Both the position numbers and the translations under genes were made by a program. This document shows, one piece after another, positions 8,449 through 14,648 of a stretch of 16,371 nucleotides of DNA. The DNA lies in contig DASQIH010000308.1 of assembly GCA_035631655.1 (NCBI GenBank), forward strand, positions 1 to 16,371, in the 5' to 3' direction. This stretch comes from Gp1-AA122 sp035631655. GTDB lineage: Bacteria > Acidobacteriota > Terriglobia > Terriglobales > Acidobacteriaceae. The notes below the pieces were generated by a model. It saw nothing but the letters and a program-made list of their open reading frames with translations. It was not told where the DNA came from and did not search any database. Each line of letters begins with the position of its first letter. Within the stretch, counting starts at the first letter, position 1.

Positions 8449-8721
8449 TTATTGCATGACCGTCATTTGCTGGTAGATGAAGATGCCCGCAATGACCAGG
8501 ATCAAGACCCCGGAGGCAGCTCCCAGCCAGCGCACAAACGGATTGAGCTTGTTCACCTTCGTCAGAATCTCCGTCTGCTCTTTTTGCATATGAGATTCAG
8601 AGTCGCTCAAATAAAGTTGATCGTCCTCCTGCATGGTGAGCGTGCTGCGGTAGATGAGGAGGATGATCAGGATAGCCGTTAGAACGCCCCACACAATCAG
8701 CATTCCGACCAGGGGAGACAT
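8449..8721 (-). CDS. small two-TM membrane protein of unknown function
   Basis: The 90-residue product has a membrane segment at about residues 4-24 (LVGMLIVWGVLTAILIILLI) and a second at about 67-86 (LGAASGVLILVIAGIFIYQQ). A polar, helix-prone linker of about 40 residues lies between them (YRSTLTMQEDDQLYLSDSES, then EQTEILTKVNKL). AGGTGG lies three bases before the ATG, giving a convincing start. Both termini probably lie on the same side of the membrane. I do not recognise the family by name. It is a separate transcription unit, with a TATAAT box upstream and an intrinsic terminator downstream. Confidence 0.72.
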   Translation of the reverse strand: MSPLVGMLIVWGVLTAILIILLIYRSTLTMQEDDQLYLSDSESHMQKEQTEILTKVNKLNPFVRWLGAASGVLILVIAGIFIYQQMTVMQ

Positions 8722-8758
8722 AGGCCACCTCGGTTCTGATTTTGGGCCGATCCCTTGA

Positions 8759-8858
8759 CGTGCGACCCACGGCGGGCTGGGCCAGCAGTACAGGAGGCCC
8801 CGCGCAGATTATAGCCCGTTTTCGCCAGCCGGGAAGGTCTTTTCCATCGTGCGACCCA
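8759..8858. repeat. 11-bp direct repeat pair in an intergenic region
   Basis: CGTGCGACCCA occurs at 8759-8769 and again at 8848-8858. The two copies are 89 bp apart in the gap between the two-TM protein gene and the Fe-S carrier gene, and they flank the minus-strand TATAAT box. Both are followed by a similar GC-rich stretch. They may be operator copies or a chance repeat. Confidence 0.3.
8808..8813 (-). promoter_or_regulatory. -10 box candidate for the two-TM protein gene
   Basis: A perfect TATAAT is present on the minus strand at 8808-8813, about 85 bases upstream of the start of the 8449-8721 gene. No good -35 hexamer lies 16-18 bases further upstream, so the assignment rests on the -10 box alone. 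Confidence 0.3.
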
Positions 8859-8936
8859 ACGCCGCCTGCCCTCATCTAATAGACCTGGGCGGTGACAGTA
8901 GGTATCTAGTTTTCGGTAAATCGCCTGCAATACCTT

Positions 8937-8945
8937 TGCTATAAT
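8937..8945 (+). promoter_or_regulatory. extended -10 promoter of the Fe-S carrier gene
   Basis: TGCTATAAT (8937-8945) is a perfect TATAAT preceded by the TGN extension. The -35 region is poor, which is acceptable for an extended -10 promoter. Transcription should start near 8952, leaving a leader of only about 22 bases before the ATG, which includes the AAGGAG ribosome binding site at 8962-8967. No IscR-like palindrome was seen. Confidence 0.55.
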
Positions 8946-8973
8946 CTAGGCTAACAAACTCAAGGAGATACGA

Positions 8974-9345
8974 ATGTCCACAACGACAACCAATCCGTCC
9001 ACCCCGGAAGTGAAGTCCACGCCGATCAGCCTTACGCCCAATGCCGTCGCTAAGGTCAAGGAAATCATGGCGCAACAGAACCCTGCCCCCGGCGGTTTGC
9101 GGGTAGGGGTGGTGGGAGGAGGTTGCTCAGGCTTCTCCTACTCCATGCAGTTCGAGAACACCCCCGGCATGATGGATAAAGTGTTCGACATGGATGGCCT
9201 GAAAGTCTACGTGGACGCTACCTCGCTGATGTACTTGAACGGCTGCCGCGTGGATTATGTAGAGACGCTGGAAGGTGCCGGCTTCAAGTTCGAGAATCCG
9301 AACGTGAAGAGCACCTGCGGCTGCGGTTCCTCATTCAACGTGTAG
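8974..9345 (+). CDS. A-type iron-sulfur cluster carrier (IscA/ErpA/SufA family)
   Basis: The 123-residue protein carries the three conserved Cys of A-type carriers: C51 in GGGCSGFSY, and C115 and C117 in the terminal CGCGSSF. The 63-residue spacing is usual for the family. It should bind or deliver Fe-S clusters to apo-proteins in the cytoplasm. The first 16 residues (MSTTTTNPSTPEVKST) are a low-complexity extension before the domain begins at ISLTPNAVAKVKEIM. A fourth Cys (C91) is not part of the standard set. AAGGAG lies six bases before the ATG. The gene stands alone with its own promoter and terminator and no isc or suf partners, which fits ErpA-like use, but I cannot separate IscA, ErpA and SufA by sequence alone, so no symbol is given. 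Confidence 0.92.
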   Translation: MSTTTTNPSTPEVKSTPISLTPNAVAKVKEIMAQQNPAPGGLRVGVVGGGCSGFSYSMQFENTPGMMDKVFDMDGLKVYVDATSLMYLNGCRVDYVETLEGAGFKFENPNVKSTCGCGSSFNV

Positions 9346-9365
9346 ACGGAATTTTCGAAAATCGC

Positions 9366-9396
9366 AAAAGCCTCGTCGCAAAACGAGGCTTTTTTA
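9366..9396 (+). terminator. intrinsic terminator of the Fe-S carrier gene
   Basis: AGCCTCGT (9369-9376) pairs with ACGAGGCT (9383-9390) around a six-base loop, followed by a run of six T. AAAA precedes the stem, so the structure also ends in TTTT on the minus strand. It probably stops the convergent pilus operon, whose last gene ends at 9424, making this a bidirectional terminator. Confidence 0.85.
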
Positions 9397-9423
9397 TTTC
9401 CGCCAGCCTTCCGGAATTCAAAG

Positions 9424-10254
9424 CTACTGCTGCGGCGGCGGTGGTGGCGGCAGTGGAACGCCCGGCGCCGTGGTGGGTCCCATATTGGGAGCTTGCGGGT
9501 TGCCGAATCCGCCGAGTGTCCCTTGTCCTATGCCGGGCCCCTGCAACGCTGGTTGAGCGGGTGTGTTCAGCAACCCACCCCGATCGGTGCTGGGATCGTA
9601 GATGAACTGCCAGTCGTTGTAATGATTCTTCTTGTTGAATTCGCGAATGGACTCTTTGGTGGACGTGCTTACCACTCCAACAATGGGTCCGCCTCCGAAG
9701 GTCTGATTACCCGAGCTACTGCTGGATGACGAACTGGTGTCGGAACCGCCGGATGACGAAGAACTCTGACCCGGCGAGCTCGAGGACTGTTGCGTTCCCG
9801 GCTGGCTTTGCCCACTGTTGCTACTACTGGCGCTCTTGTCGGTGTTAAGTCCACCAACCGGGTTTGCTCCCGGCGCAACCCCGCCCGCAATACCTGGGCC
9901 AAATACCAACTTGACCTCGCCGAAATGGAGCAACTTGAAGTCTTCTCCCGTGATCGGGTCTTTGTAACGTTTGCGAAGGAAGCGCATGTTATTGGTGTCC
10001 TTCAAATCGTCCAGGCTCAAGGGATAGCGTCCAAACCGTTTGTAGTAGTGGCGGATGGCGCGCGAGTACTCCACCCCGCGATGGATTAGTTCCTCTTCGC
10101 GGTCGCGGCGCAACTGCTGCGCGATTTTGGGAGTCACAGCCGCCAGTGCGATTACCACCATAGTCGCGATCATCATCAGAGTGACCAGGATGTACCCACT
10201 CTCCGATGATTTGCGGCTCCGCCGATGACTCCGGAATTTTGACAACGAAAACAT
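9424..10254 (-). CDS. atypical GspG-like pseudopilin with Ser-rich insert and polyproline tail
   Basis: The 276-residue product has a basic leader (residues 1-20) ending in ESG, then a 21-residue hydrophobic helix (YILVTLMMIATMVVIALAAV). This matches the G-cleavage and N-methylation layout of type IV prepilins, but residue +5 is Thr where Glu is nearly always found. The globular part has GRYPLSLDDL (75-84) and RYKDPITGEDFKLL (96-109), which I recognise from GspG/PulG-like pseudopilins. Then come a Ser/Gly/Gln-rich insert (about 140-183, with one run of eight Ser), a more ordered part (190-230) and a Pro/Gly-rich tail ending in six prolines and QQ. It starts 5 bp after the pilP-like gene and is the last gene of the pilus operon. 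A weak AAGG lies before the ATG. It may be a minor pseudopilin, as GspK also lacks Glu+5, but its size and tail do not fit GspK. Confidence 0.72.
   Translation of the reverse strand: MFSLSKFRSHRRSRKSSESGYILVTLMMIATMVVIALAAVTPKIAQQLRRDREEELIHRGVEYSRAIRHYYKRFGRYPLSLDDLKDTNNMRFLRKRYKDPITGEDFKLLHFGEVKLVFGPGIAGGVAPGANPVGGLNTDKSASSSNSGQSQPGTQQSSSSPGQSSSSSGGSDTSSSSSSSSGNQTFGGGPIVGVVSTSTKESIREFNKKNHYNDWQFIYDPSTDRGGLLNTPAQPALQGPGIGQGTLGGFGNPQAPNMGPTTAPGVPLPPPPPPQQ
9433..9450 (-). repeat. CCG/CCA triplet run encoding six prolines
   Basis: Six consecutive proline codons close the pseudopilin gene, just before two Gln codons and the stop. The run is made of GGC/GGT-type triplets on the plus strand. Any slippage by whole triplets would change the tail length without breaking the frame. 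Confidence 0.7.
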
Positions 10255-10259
10255 CTGCC

Positions 10260-10874
10260 TTAGCCTTGGGTGAGCGGAATGCTCTGCCGATTATTGTTGA
10301 GGACGTCTTCGATCTCCACGGAAGACGGTCCGATGCGTAAGACCTTGTAGCGGCGATCCACAATATCGCCTTCGCCCGCAATGAAGACATCTTCTCCCTT
10401 GGAAAGGAAGATTCGCTTGGGCTCGCCGGGTTTGCTGGCAAAACCGAAAAATTTCAGATTGATCGGCGGCGGCGGCGGTGGTGGTGGCGGACCTTGCGGC
10501 TCCACCTTGGCCGGCACAACCGGGGCGATCGGTTTCGGAATGTCGATTTCAGCTTCAAAAATGTTTCGTCCCGCGCCGGTGTACTTAGTATCTTCGCTGG
10601 CGCGCAGAAGGCCAAGCTGTAAAGTCGGATCAAGCGACACCGGAGCGGGTGCGGCTTTTTTGCCGGTTGGCGCTTTGGTCGTTTGCGTGGTCCGGCGAGC
10701 AGCAGGCTGGGAGGCCGGCGCGGTCGGATTCATAGCCGGCTGGCCCGCCATCGCGGCCGGAGGCGGCGGGCTTCCCGCCGGGTTCGCAATCCGGTAAACC
10801 ACCATGCCGAAAGCCAGCACACCGAGCACAAGCGCGGCAATCGTTTTGTTTCGGTTTTCGGCTCCCAAGTTCAC
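10260..10874 (-). CDS. PilP/GspC-like pilus assembly protein
   Basis: The 204-residue bitopic protein has a short cytoplasmic N-terminus, one membrane segment (about 11-29) and a long Pro/Ala-rich periplasmic linker. GRNIFEAEIDIP follows (102-113; compare RNxF near the start of the GspC homology region). A run of nine prolines (129-137) comes next. The C-terminal beta-domain is INLKFFGFASKPGEPKRIFL, then GEDVFIAGEGDIVDRRYKVL and SSVEIEDVLNNNRQSIPL. This last domain is the HR/PilP fold that contacts the secretin. PilP is normally a lipoprotein, but no lipobox is seen here, so the topology is GspC-like. The start is GTG (10872-10874), overlapping the pilO stop as TAGTG, with GAGGA ten bases upstream. 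Its position after pilO supports the assignment. Confidence 0.8.
   Translation of the reverse strand: MNLGAENRNKTIAALVLGVLAFGMVVYRIANPAGSPPPPAAMAGQPAMNPTAPASQPAARRTTQTTKAPTGKKAAPAPVSLDPTLQLGLLRASEDTKYTGAGRNIFEAEIDIPKPIAPVVPAKVEPQGPPPPPPPPPINLKFFGFASKPGEPKRIFLSKGEDVFIAGEGDIVDRRYKVLRIGPSSVEIEDVLNNNRQSIPLTQG
10464..10490 (-). repeat. triplet run encoding nine consecutive prolines
   Basis: Nine proline codons in a row (GGC/GGT triplets on the plus strand) lie between the linker and the C-terminal domain of the PilP-like protein. Translation of such runs normally needs elongation factor P. Slippage by whole triplets would only change linker length. Confidence 0.8.
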
Positions 10875-11413
10875 TACGCGCCCGTCCTCAGATAAGTTTC
10901 CAGTTTCAATTGCAGTTTAACGCTCCCGCCCTGGGCATCTCCCAGCACGACGCTATTAATGATGAAAAATGTCTTGTCGCGTTCGAGTGCGTTAATGAAA
11001 CGCACCAGCTGAAGATAATTGCCCTGACAGTTGGCTTCAATCAGCACCGGCGACAATCCCACCTGTTCCGGATCCTTGGTCTCATACTTGGCCTGGGCGA
11101 TTTTCACACCCGTATCGCTTGCGATTTTGCGCAGCTCATCCACAATGGAGGAGGCTTTGTCGGGCAACCGATCTTTATAGAACTCATTGATTTGCTGGCC
11201 GGCGAGCACGATTTTCTTGTCCAGACCCCGCAGCGGCTCCACTTGGCGCGTCTTTTGTCGTTCCTCGACAGAGAGTTGCTGCATCTCCTGCTTCCGCGTC
11301 GCACTGGAGCCTACCAGAGGGGATATCAGCAGGATTACCGCCACGATATCCACGCACAGCATGGTGATCATCGCGATTTTCATTTTGTGCCGCGTGCTTT
11401 TCAGATCCGCCAT
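10874..11413 (-). CDS. pilO: type IV pilus inner-membrane protein PilO
   Basis: The 179-residue protein has a short cytoplasmic tail, one membrane segment (about 13-31, IAMITMLCVDIVAVILLIS) and a coiled coil (about 38-60). The periplasmic alpha/beta domain contains NEFYKDRLPDKASSIVDELR and QGNYLQLVRFINALERDKTF. The FINALER-type motif and the helix-then-ferredoxin-like layout are typical of PilO/GspM. It pairs with PilN in the periplasm and holds the alignment complex between the motor and the secretin. GGGAG lies nine bases before the ATG. The start overlaps the pilN stop by one base (TAATG), and its own stop overlaps the next start by one base, so translation is probably coupled in both directions. 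Confidence 0.88.
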   Translation of the reverse strand: MADLKSTRHKMKIAMITMLCVDIVAVILLISPLVGSSATRKQEMQQLSVEERQKTRQVEPLRGLDKKIVLAGQQINEFYKDRLPDKASSIVDELRKIASDTGVKIAQAKYETKDPEQVGLSPVLIEANCQGNYLQLVRFINALERDKTFFIINSVVLGDAQGGSVKLQLKLETYLRTGA

Positions 11414-12003
11414 TACCGACTGCTCCCGGGCGCGCCAGGCACGTACAGCGCGGTGATGTTGAACTCGACCTTGTCGGTAGGGACCTGGGTGTTGGTCTGA
11501 GCGTTCTGCGACGTGACCGCGGGTTGCCGGAAGCGGGGCGATTCCTCCATCCGCCGCACCAGGTCCAAGGCGCGTTCCGAGGACTCACCGGCTACCACCA
11601 GCTTGATCTGGAGTTGGTTGTCCTCGGTCACTTCCGGATGAATGGAAACCAAATGCAGCTGCTTCGGCATCATCTTTTCCAAATCGGCGAATACCTGGGT
11701 CCAGGAGAAGGCCTTGCGCTCAATCAACTCGTTGAGAAACTGCGAGCGATCGCGAGTGGTACGGTTCTCGGGACGGTTCAGGACAGCTTCGGCGCGCGAT
11801 CTCTCCTGATCCCGGTTCGCGATCTGCGCCTTGTACTGGCTCATGATCTGCCGATCTTTTCTGGCGAAGGTCCACTCCATGACGGTGGTGTAAACCAGCG
11901 CGCCCGTCAGGATCACGATAAGTGCGACGGCACTTCCCCAGCGCACCCAGAATTGCCGGGTATCTTCGTAGGGATGCGTAGCGAGATTGACATCCAGACG
12001 CAT
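11413..12003 (-). CDS. pilN: type IV pilus assembly protein PilN
   Basis: The 196-residue protein begins MRLDVNLATHPYEDTRQFWV. This is the cytoplasmic peptide that in PilN proteins (usual form INLLP) inserts into a groove of PilM. Here the core is VNLATHPYEDTR, a variant of that motif. A membrane segment follows (about 22-41), then a coiled coil (45-90) and a periplasmic domain with WTQVFADLEKMMPKQLHLVS and ESSERALDLVRRMEESPRF (about 110-165). It forms a heterodimer with PilO. The gene starts one base after the pilM stop (TAA-C-ATG), with no strong ribosome binding site at normal distance, so it is likely read by ribosomes finishing pilM. The tail (TSQNAQTNTQVPTDKVEFN and on) is ordinary for the family. 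Confidence 0.88.
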   Translation of the reverse strand: MRLDVNLATHPYEDTRQFWVRWGSAVALIVILTGALVYTTVMEWTFARKDRQIMSQYKAQIANRDQERSRAEAVLNRPENRTTRDRSQFLNELIERKAFSWTQVFADLEKMMPKQLHLVSIHPEVTEDNQLQIKLVVAGESSERALDLVRRMEESPRFRQPAVTSQNAQTNTQVPTDKVEFNITALYVPGAPGSSR

Positions 12004-12004
12004 G

Positions 12005-12904
12005 TTATGAAATCAAAGCTCCTACTACGCTGGCCATCCGATATCGCGGAACTGAGCCCCCGGCCGAGTTGCCCAGTTGGCTTTCGCTGACCAATTCCTG
12101 CACTTCGGCGCCCGTCTGTGCCCGCAGGGCCTGCGCTGCGCTGCCCGATTCGGGCAGACCAGCAAGGAAAATCCGCTCGATATTCAGATGGTAGGTGTCC
12201 TGGAAGAACACTACTGAAGGATAAACCTCTTCGGCCAACTGCTCACCAGTAATCGTGACTCCCCGGGTGTTCTCCAGGGTTCGGAAGAGCAACATTTGTC
12301 CATTATCCAGAATCGCAATACTCGTAGTGCGCGCATCCACCTTGACCACCAGACTGGGACGCTTGGCGTCCGCCGCGCCCAGCGCGGCCAGCATCGAGGG
12401 CAGCACCACGCCTGGGCTGTAACCGGCATCGCGAAAAGCTTCTTCGTAGTCTTCCACCACGCTGGAGAGCGCGACCGCCGCCACCACGCGCACGCCTTCT
12501 CCCGCGGTCTGGGCATGGTAGGAAACCTTGGCCTTGTCCACGTCGAAGGGCAGGGATTTCTTCAAGCGGAAGCGAACCACACTTTCCGCCTCCTGGCGAT
12601 TCTGTGGCAGCATATCGAAATCCAGCAGGACCACGCGCACGGCCGCGTCCGGCAGCACAGCAACTACATCGCGGGCTCGGCTGCCGACGGCAGCCAGCAC
12701 ATCCCGTATGGAGTCGCTCACCTCGCGGCGGTGCCGGAGGTTCGCTTCCGTCAAGTCGGGTACGACGCTTCCCAGAGCAAGCTCGTGTCCGGCGTACGTC
12801 TCGAGCGTGCCACCACGATCGGAGAGCCGGCCGGCGAGCACACGATCGGCCGAAATCTCGCAGGCGAGTTTGGGGCGTGCTCCCGGTTTGGAATTTTTGC
12901 TCAT
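12005..12904 (-). CDS. pilM: type IV pilus assembly protein PilM (actin-like)
   Basis: The 299-residue cytoplasmic protein matches PilM by order and motifs. The block VVAVLPDAAVRVVLLDFDML (about 80-99) is followed by a stretch with VVRFRLKKSLPFDVDKAKVS (109-128), which I recognise as the PilM signature. SLVVKVDARTTSIAILDNGQ (184-203) is the phosphate-binding loop region of actin-like folds, and LFRTLENTRGVTITGEQLAEEV follows. PilM binds nucleotide and the N-terminus of PilN and links the complex to the PilB motor. The protein is shorter than proteobacterial PilM (about 350 residues), mostly because the C-terminal part is reduced. The gene starts 5 bp after the pilB stop without a visible ribosome binding site, which points to translational coupling. 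Confidence 0.85.
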   Translation of the reverse strand: MSKNSKPGARPKLACEISADRVLAGRLSDRGGTLETYAGHELALGSVVPDLTEANLRHRREVSDSIRDVLAAVGSRARDVVAVLPDAAVRVVLLDFDMLPQNRQEAESVVRFRLKKSLPFDVDKAKVSYHAQTAGEGVRVVAAVALSSVVEDYEEAFRDAGYSPGVVLPSMLAALGAADAKRPSLVVKVDARTTSIAILDNGQMLLFRTLENTRGVTITGEQLAEEVYPSVVFFQDTYHLNIERIFLAGLPESGSAAQALRAQTGAEVQELVSESQLGNSAGGSVPRYRMASVVGALIS

Positions 12905-12909
12905 GGGAT

Positions 12910-14574
12910 TTATCGCGTGGTCTCGATGAACGTGACTTTATTGATCTCTTTCAAGGTGGTAATTCCTGCCCGCACTCGATCCAGGGCGGACTCGCGGAGA
13001 AAACGCATCCCTTCCTCACGCGCCGCGCGGCGAATCTCCGACGTTGGCTTCTTCGCCAGAATCATCTCTCGGATGCGATCGGTCAATTCCAGTAATTCGT
13101 GGATGGCGGTGCGGCCTTTGTAACCGGAGCCGGCGCATTCAATACAGCCCTGGCCCTCGTAAAAGGGAACTGGGCCCCACTGCTGCGGATCCAGTCCACT
13201 GGCTTCCAGCGCATCCGGCGGATAGTGGACCGCGGTGCGGCACGAGTCGCAGATCACACGCACCAACCGCTGGGCCAGGATGCAGTTCAGCGCGGAAACA
13301 AAGTTATAGGGTTCGACCCCCATGTTGAGAAATCGGCCGAGCACATCCACCACGTTGTTGGCGTGCACCGTGGTAAAGACCAGGTGGCCGGTCAGCGCGG
13401 AGTTAATCGCGATCTGGGCGGTTTCGGTATCGCGGATCTCGCCCACCATGATTTTGTCGGGATCGTGGCGCAAGATGGAACGCAAGCCGCGGGCGAAGGT
13501 CAACCCTTTCTTTTCGTTCACCGGGATCTGCGTGATGCCCCGAATCTGATATTCGACCGGGTCCTCGATGGTGATGATCTTGTCTTCGTCGGTCTTGATC
13601 TCATTCACGGCAGCATAGAGGGTCGTGGTCTTGCCGCTGCCCGTAGGACCCGTAACCAGCACCATGCCGTAAGGCTCGGAGATATAGCGCCGGAACTTGC
13701 GCAGATCCTCCTCGCCAAATCCCACCACGTCCAGCGTGAGGGTACGGAACTTTTCGCTCATCGACTCCTTATCCAGCACGCGGAGGACAGCGTCCTCGCC
13801 GTGGATGGAAGGCATGATGGAGACGCGGAAGTCGATGGCGCGCCCGTTGTACTTCACGCGGAAGCGGCCGTCCTGGGGCACGCGCCGCTCGGAGATGTCG
13901 AGCTCGCTCATCACCTTGATTCGAGAAATGATGGTGGAATGGTGCTCGCGGCCAATGGGAGGCATGGCCTGCGTCAGCACGCCGTCAATTCGGAACTTGA
14001 TGCATACCGAGTCGTCTCGTGTCTCCACGTGGATGTCACTTGCTCTGCGCTGCAAGGCCGTGAAGATGGTGGTGTCCACCAGGCGAATGATCGGACTGAT
14101 GTCGCCCTGCGCCGTCAGCTTGTCGATGGAGATGGTCTCGTCGCTGGTGGCGTCGTCTTCGCGAATGACATCGAGGGCGAAGCCTTCGCTCGCCTCTTCC
14201 AGGACGCGCTGCGACTGCTCGGTTTTCTTAAGAATGTCACTGATCTGCTTCAGCGTCGAAACCTTGGTGACGATGCGCTTGCCCAGCAACAGGCTGATTT
14301 CGTCGATCATCATCAACTGGCTGGGATCGGCGATCGCGATCGCCAGTTTGCCGTCCCGCGTCTCTTCCAGCGGGACGAAGTTGTAGCGGAACATCAGGTC
14401 GACGGGTACCTTCCTGAAAAGATCGTGATGAAGGGAGAAATCGTTGAGGTCCACGAACTCGCAACGGTAGCGCCGTGCCACATCCTTAGCTCTCTCCAAC
14501 TCGTCCGACACGTTCTCCGGAGCCATGCGGGCCGCGTCTGCACCGTTTACAAAAAGTGATTTTTTTTCCGACAT
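12910..14574 (-). CDS. pilB: pilus assembly / type II secretion ATPase (PilB/GspE)
   Basis: This 554-residue hexameric cytoplasmic ATPase powers pilin polymerisation. Residues 20-130 form an N-terminal GspE/MshEN-type domain. Motifs in order are the arginine-rich stretch around ERRVPQDGRFRV (229-240), Walker A GPTGSGKT (309-316), the Asp box TIEDPVEYQ (335-343), Walker B IMVGEIRD (375-382) and the His box TGHLVFTTVHAN (395-406). Four Cys (442, 445, 477, 480) in a CxxC-X31-CxxC pattern form the zinc site of PilB/GspE enzymes. All key residues are present. The ATG is followed by eight consecutive A bases in codons 3-5. The start lies about 74 bases after pilC. The symbol pilB is preferred over gspE because pilMNO follows, but the family motifs do not separate the two. 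Confidence 0.93.
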   Translation of the reverse strand: MSEKKSLFVNGADAARMAPENVSDELERAKDVARRYRCEFVDLNDFSLHHDLFRKVPVDLMFRYNFVPLEETRDGKLAIAIADPSQLMMIDEISLLLGKRIVTKVSTLKQISDILKKTEQSQRVLEEASEGFALDVIREDDATSDETISIDKLTAQGDISPIIRLVDTTIFTALQRRASDIHVETRDDSVCIKFRIDGVLTQAMPPIGREHHSTIISRIKVMSELDISERRVPQDGRFRVKYNGRAIDFRVSIMPSIHGEDAVLRVLDKESMSEKFRTLTLDVVGFGEEDLRKFRRYISEPYGMVLVTGPTGSGKTTTLYAAVNEIKTDEDKIITIEDPVEYQIRGITQIPVNEKKGLTFARGLRSILRHDPDKIMVGEIRDTETAQIAINSALTGHLVFTTVHANNVVDVLGRFLNMGVEPYNFVSALNCILAQRLVRVICDSCRTAVHYPPDALEASGLDPQQWGPVPFYEGQGCIECAGSGYKGRTAIHELLELTDRIREMILAKKPTSEIRRAAREEGMRFLRESALDRVRAGITTLKEINKVTFIETTR

Positions 14575-14599
14575 TACTCAGTTCCAGTCTAACTTCTAA

Positions 14600-14628
14600 T
14601 TCTTAAGCCTTGGTTAACAAACCGTAAA
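14600..14628 (-). promoter_or_regulatory. weak internal promoter candidate before pilB
   Basis: The 74-bp gap between pilC and pilB is much more AT-rich than its surroundings. On the minus strand TTTACG (14623-14628) and TAAGAA (14600-14605) are exactly 17 bases apart, with partial matches to -35 and -10 consensus. This could drive the pilB-to-pseudopilin genes separately from pilC. The match is modest. Confidence 0.3.
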
Positions 14629-14648
14629 CAATTCCTAACCGATTCTCC

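Noticed and set aside
10464..10490. GGC/GGT repeat as a phase-variation switch
   Set aside because: The unit is a triplet, so slippage stays in frame and cannot switch the gene off.
13099..14559. 486-codon open frame on the plus strand opposite pilB
   Set aside because: It is antisense to a gene with all ATPase motifs, and its product is His/Asp-rich with no recognisable domain. Long antisense frames are common in GC-rich DNA.
14555..14572. Run of eight A at the start of pilB as programmed frameshift site
   Set aside because: Slippage so close to the start would give only a short peptide, and no second frame of interest overlaps it.
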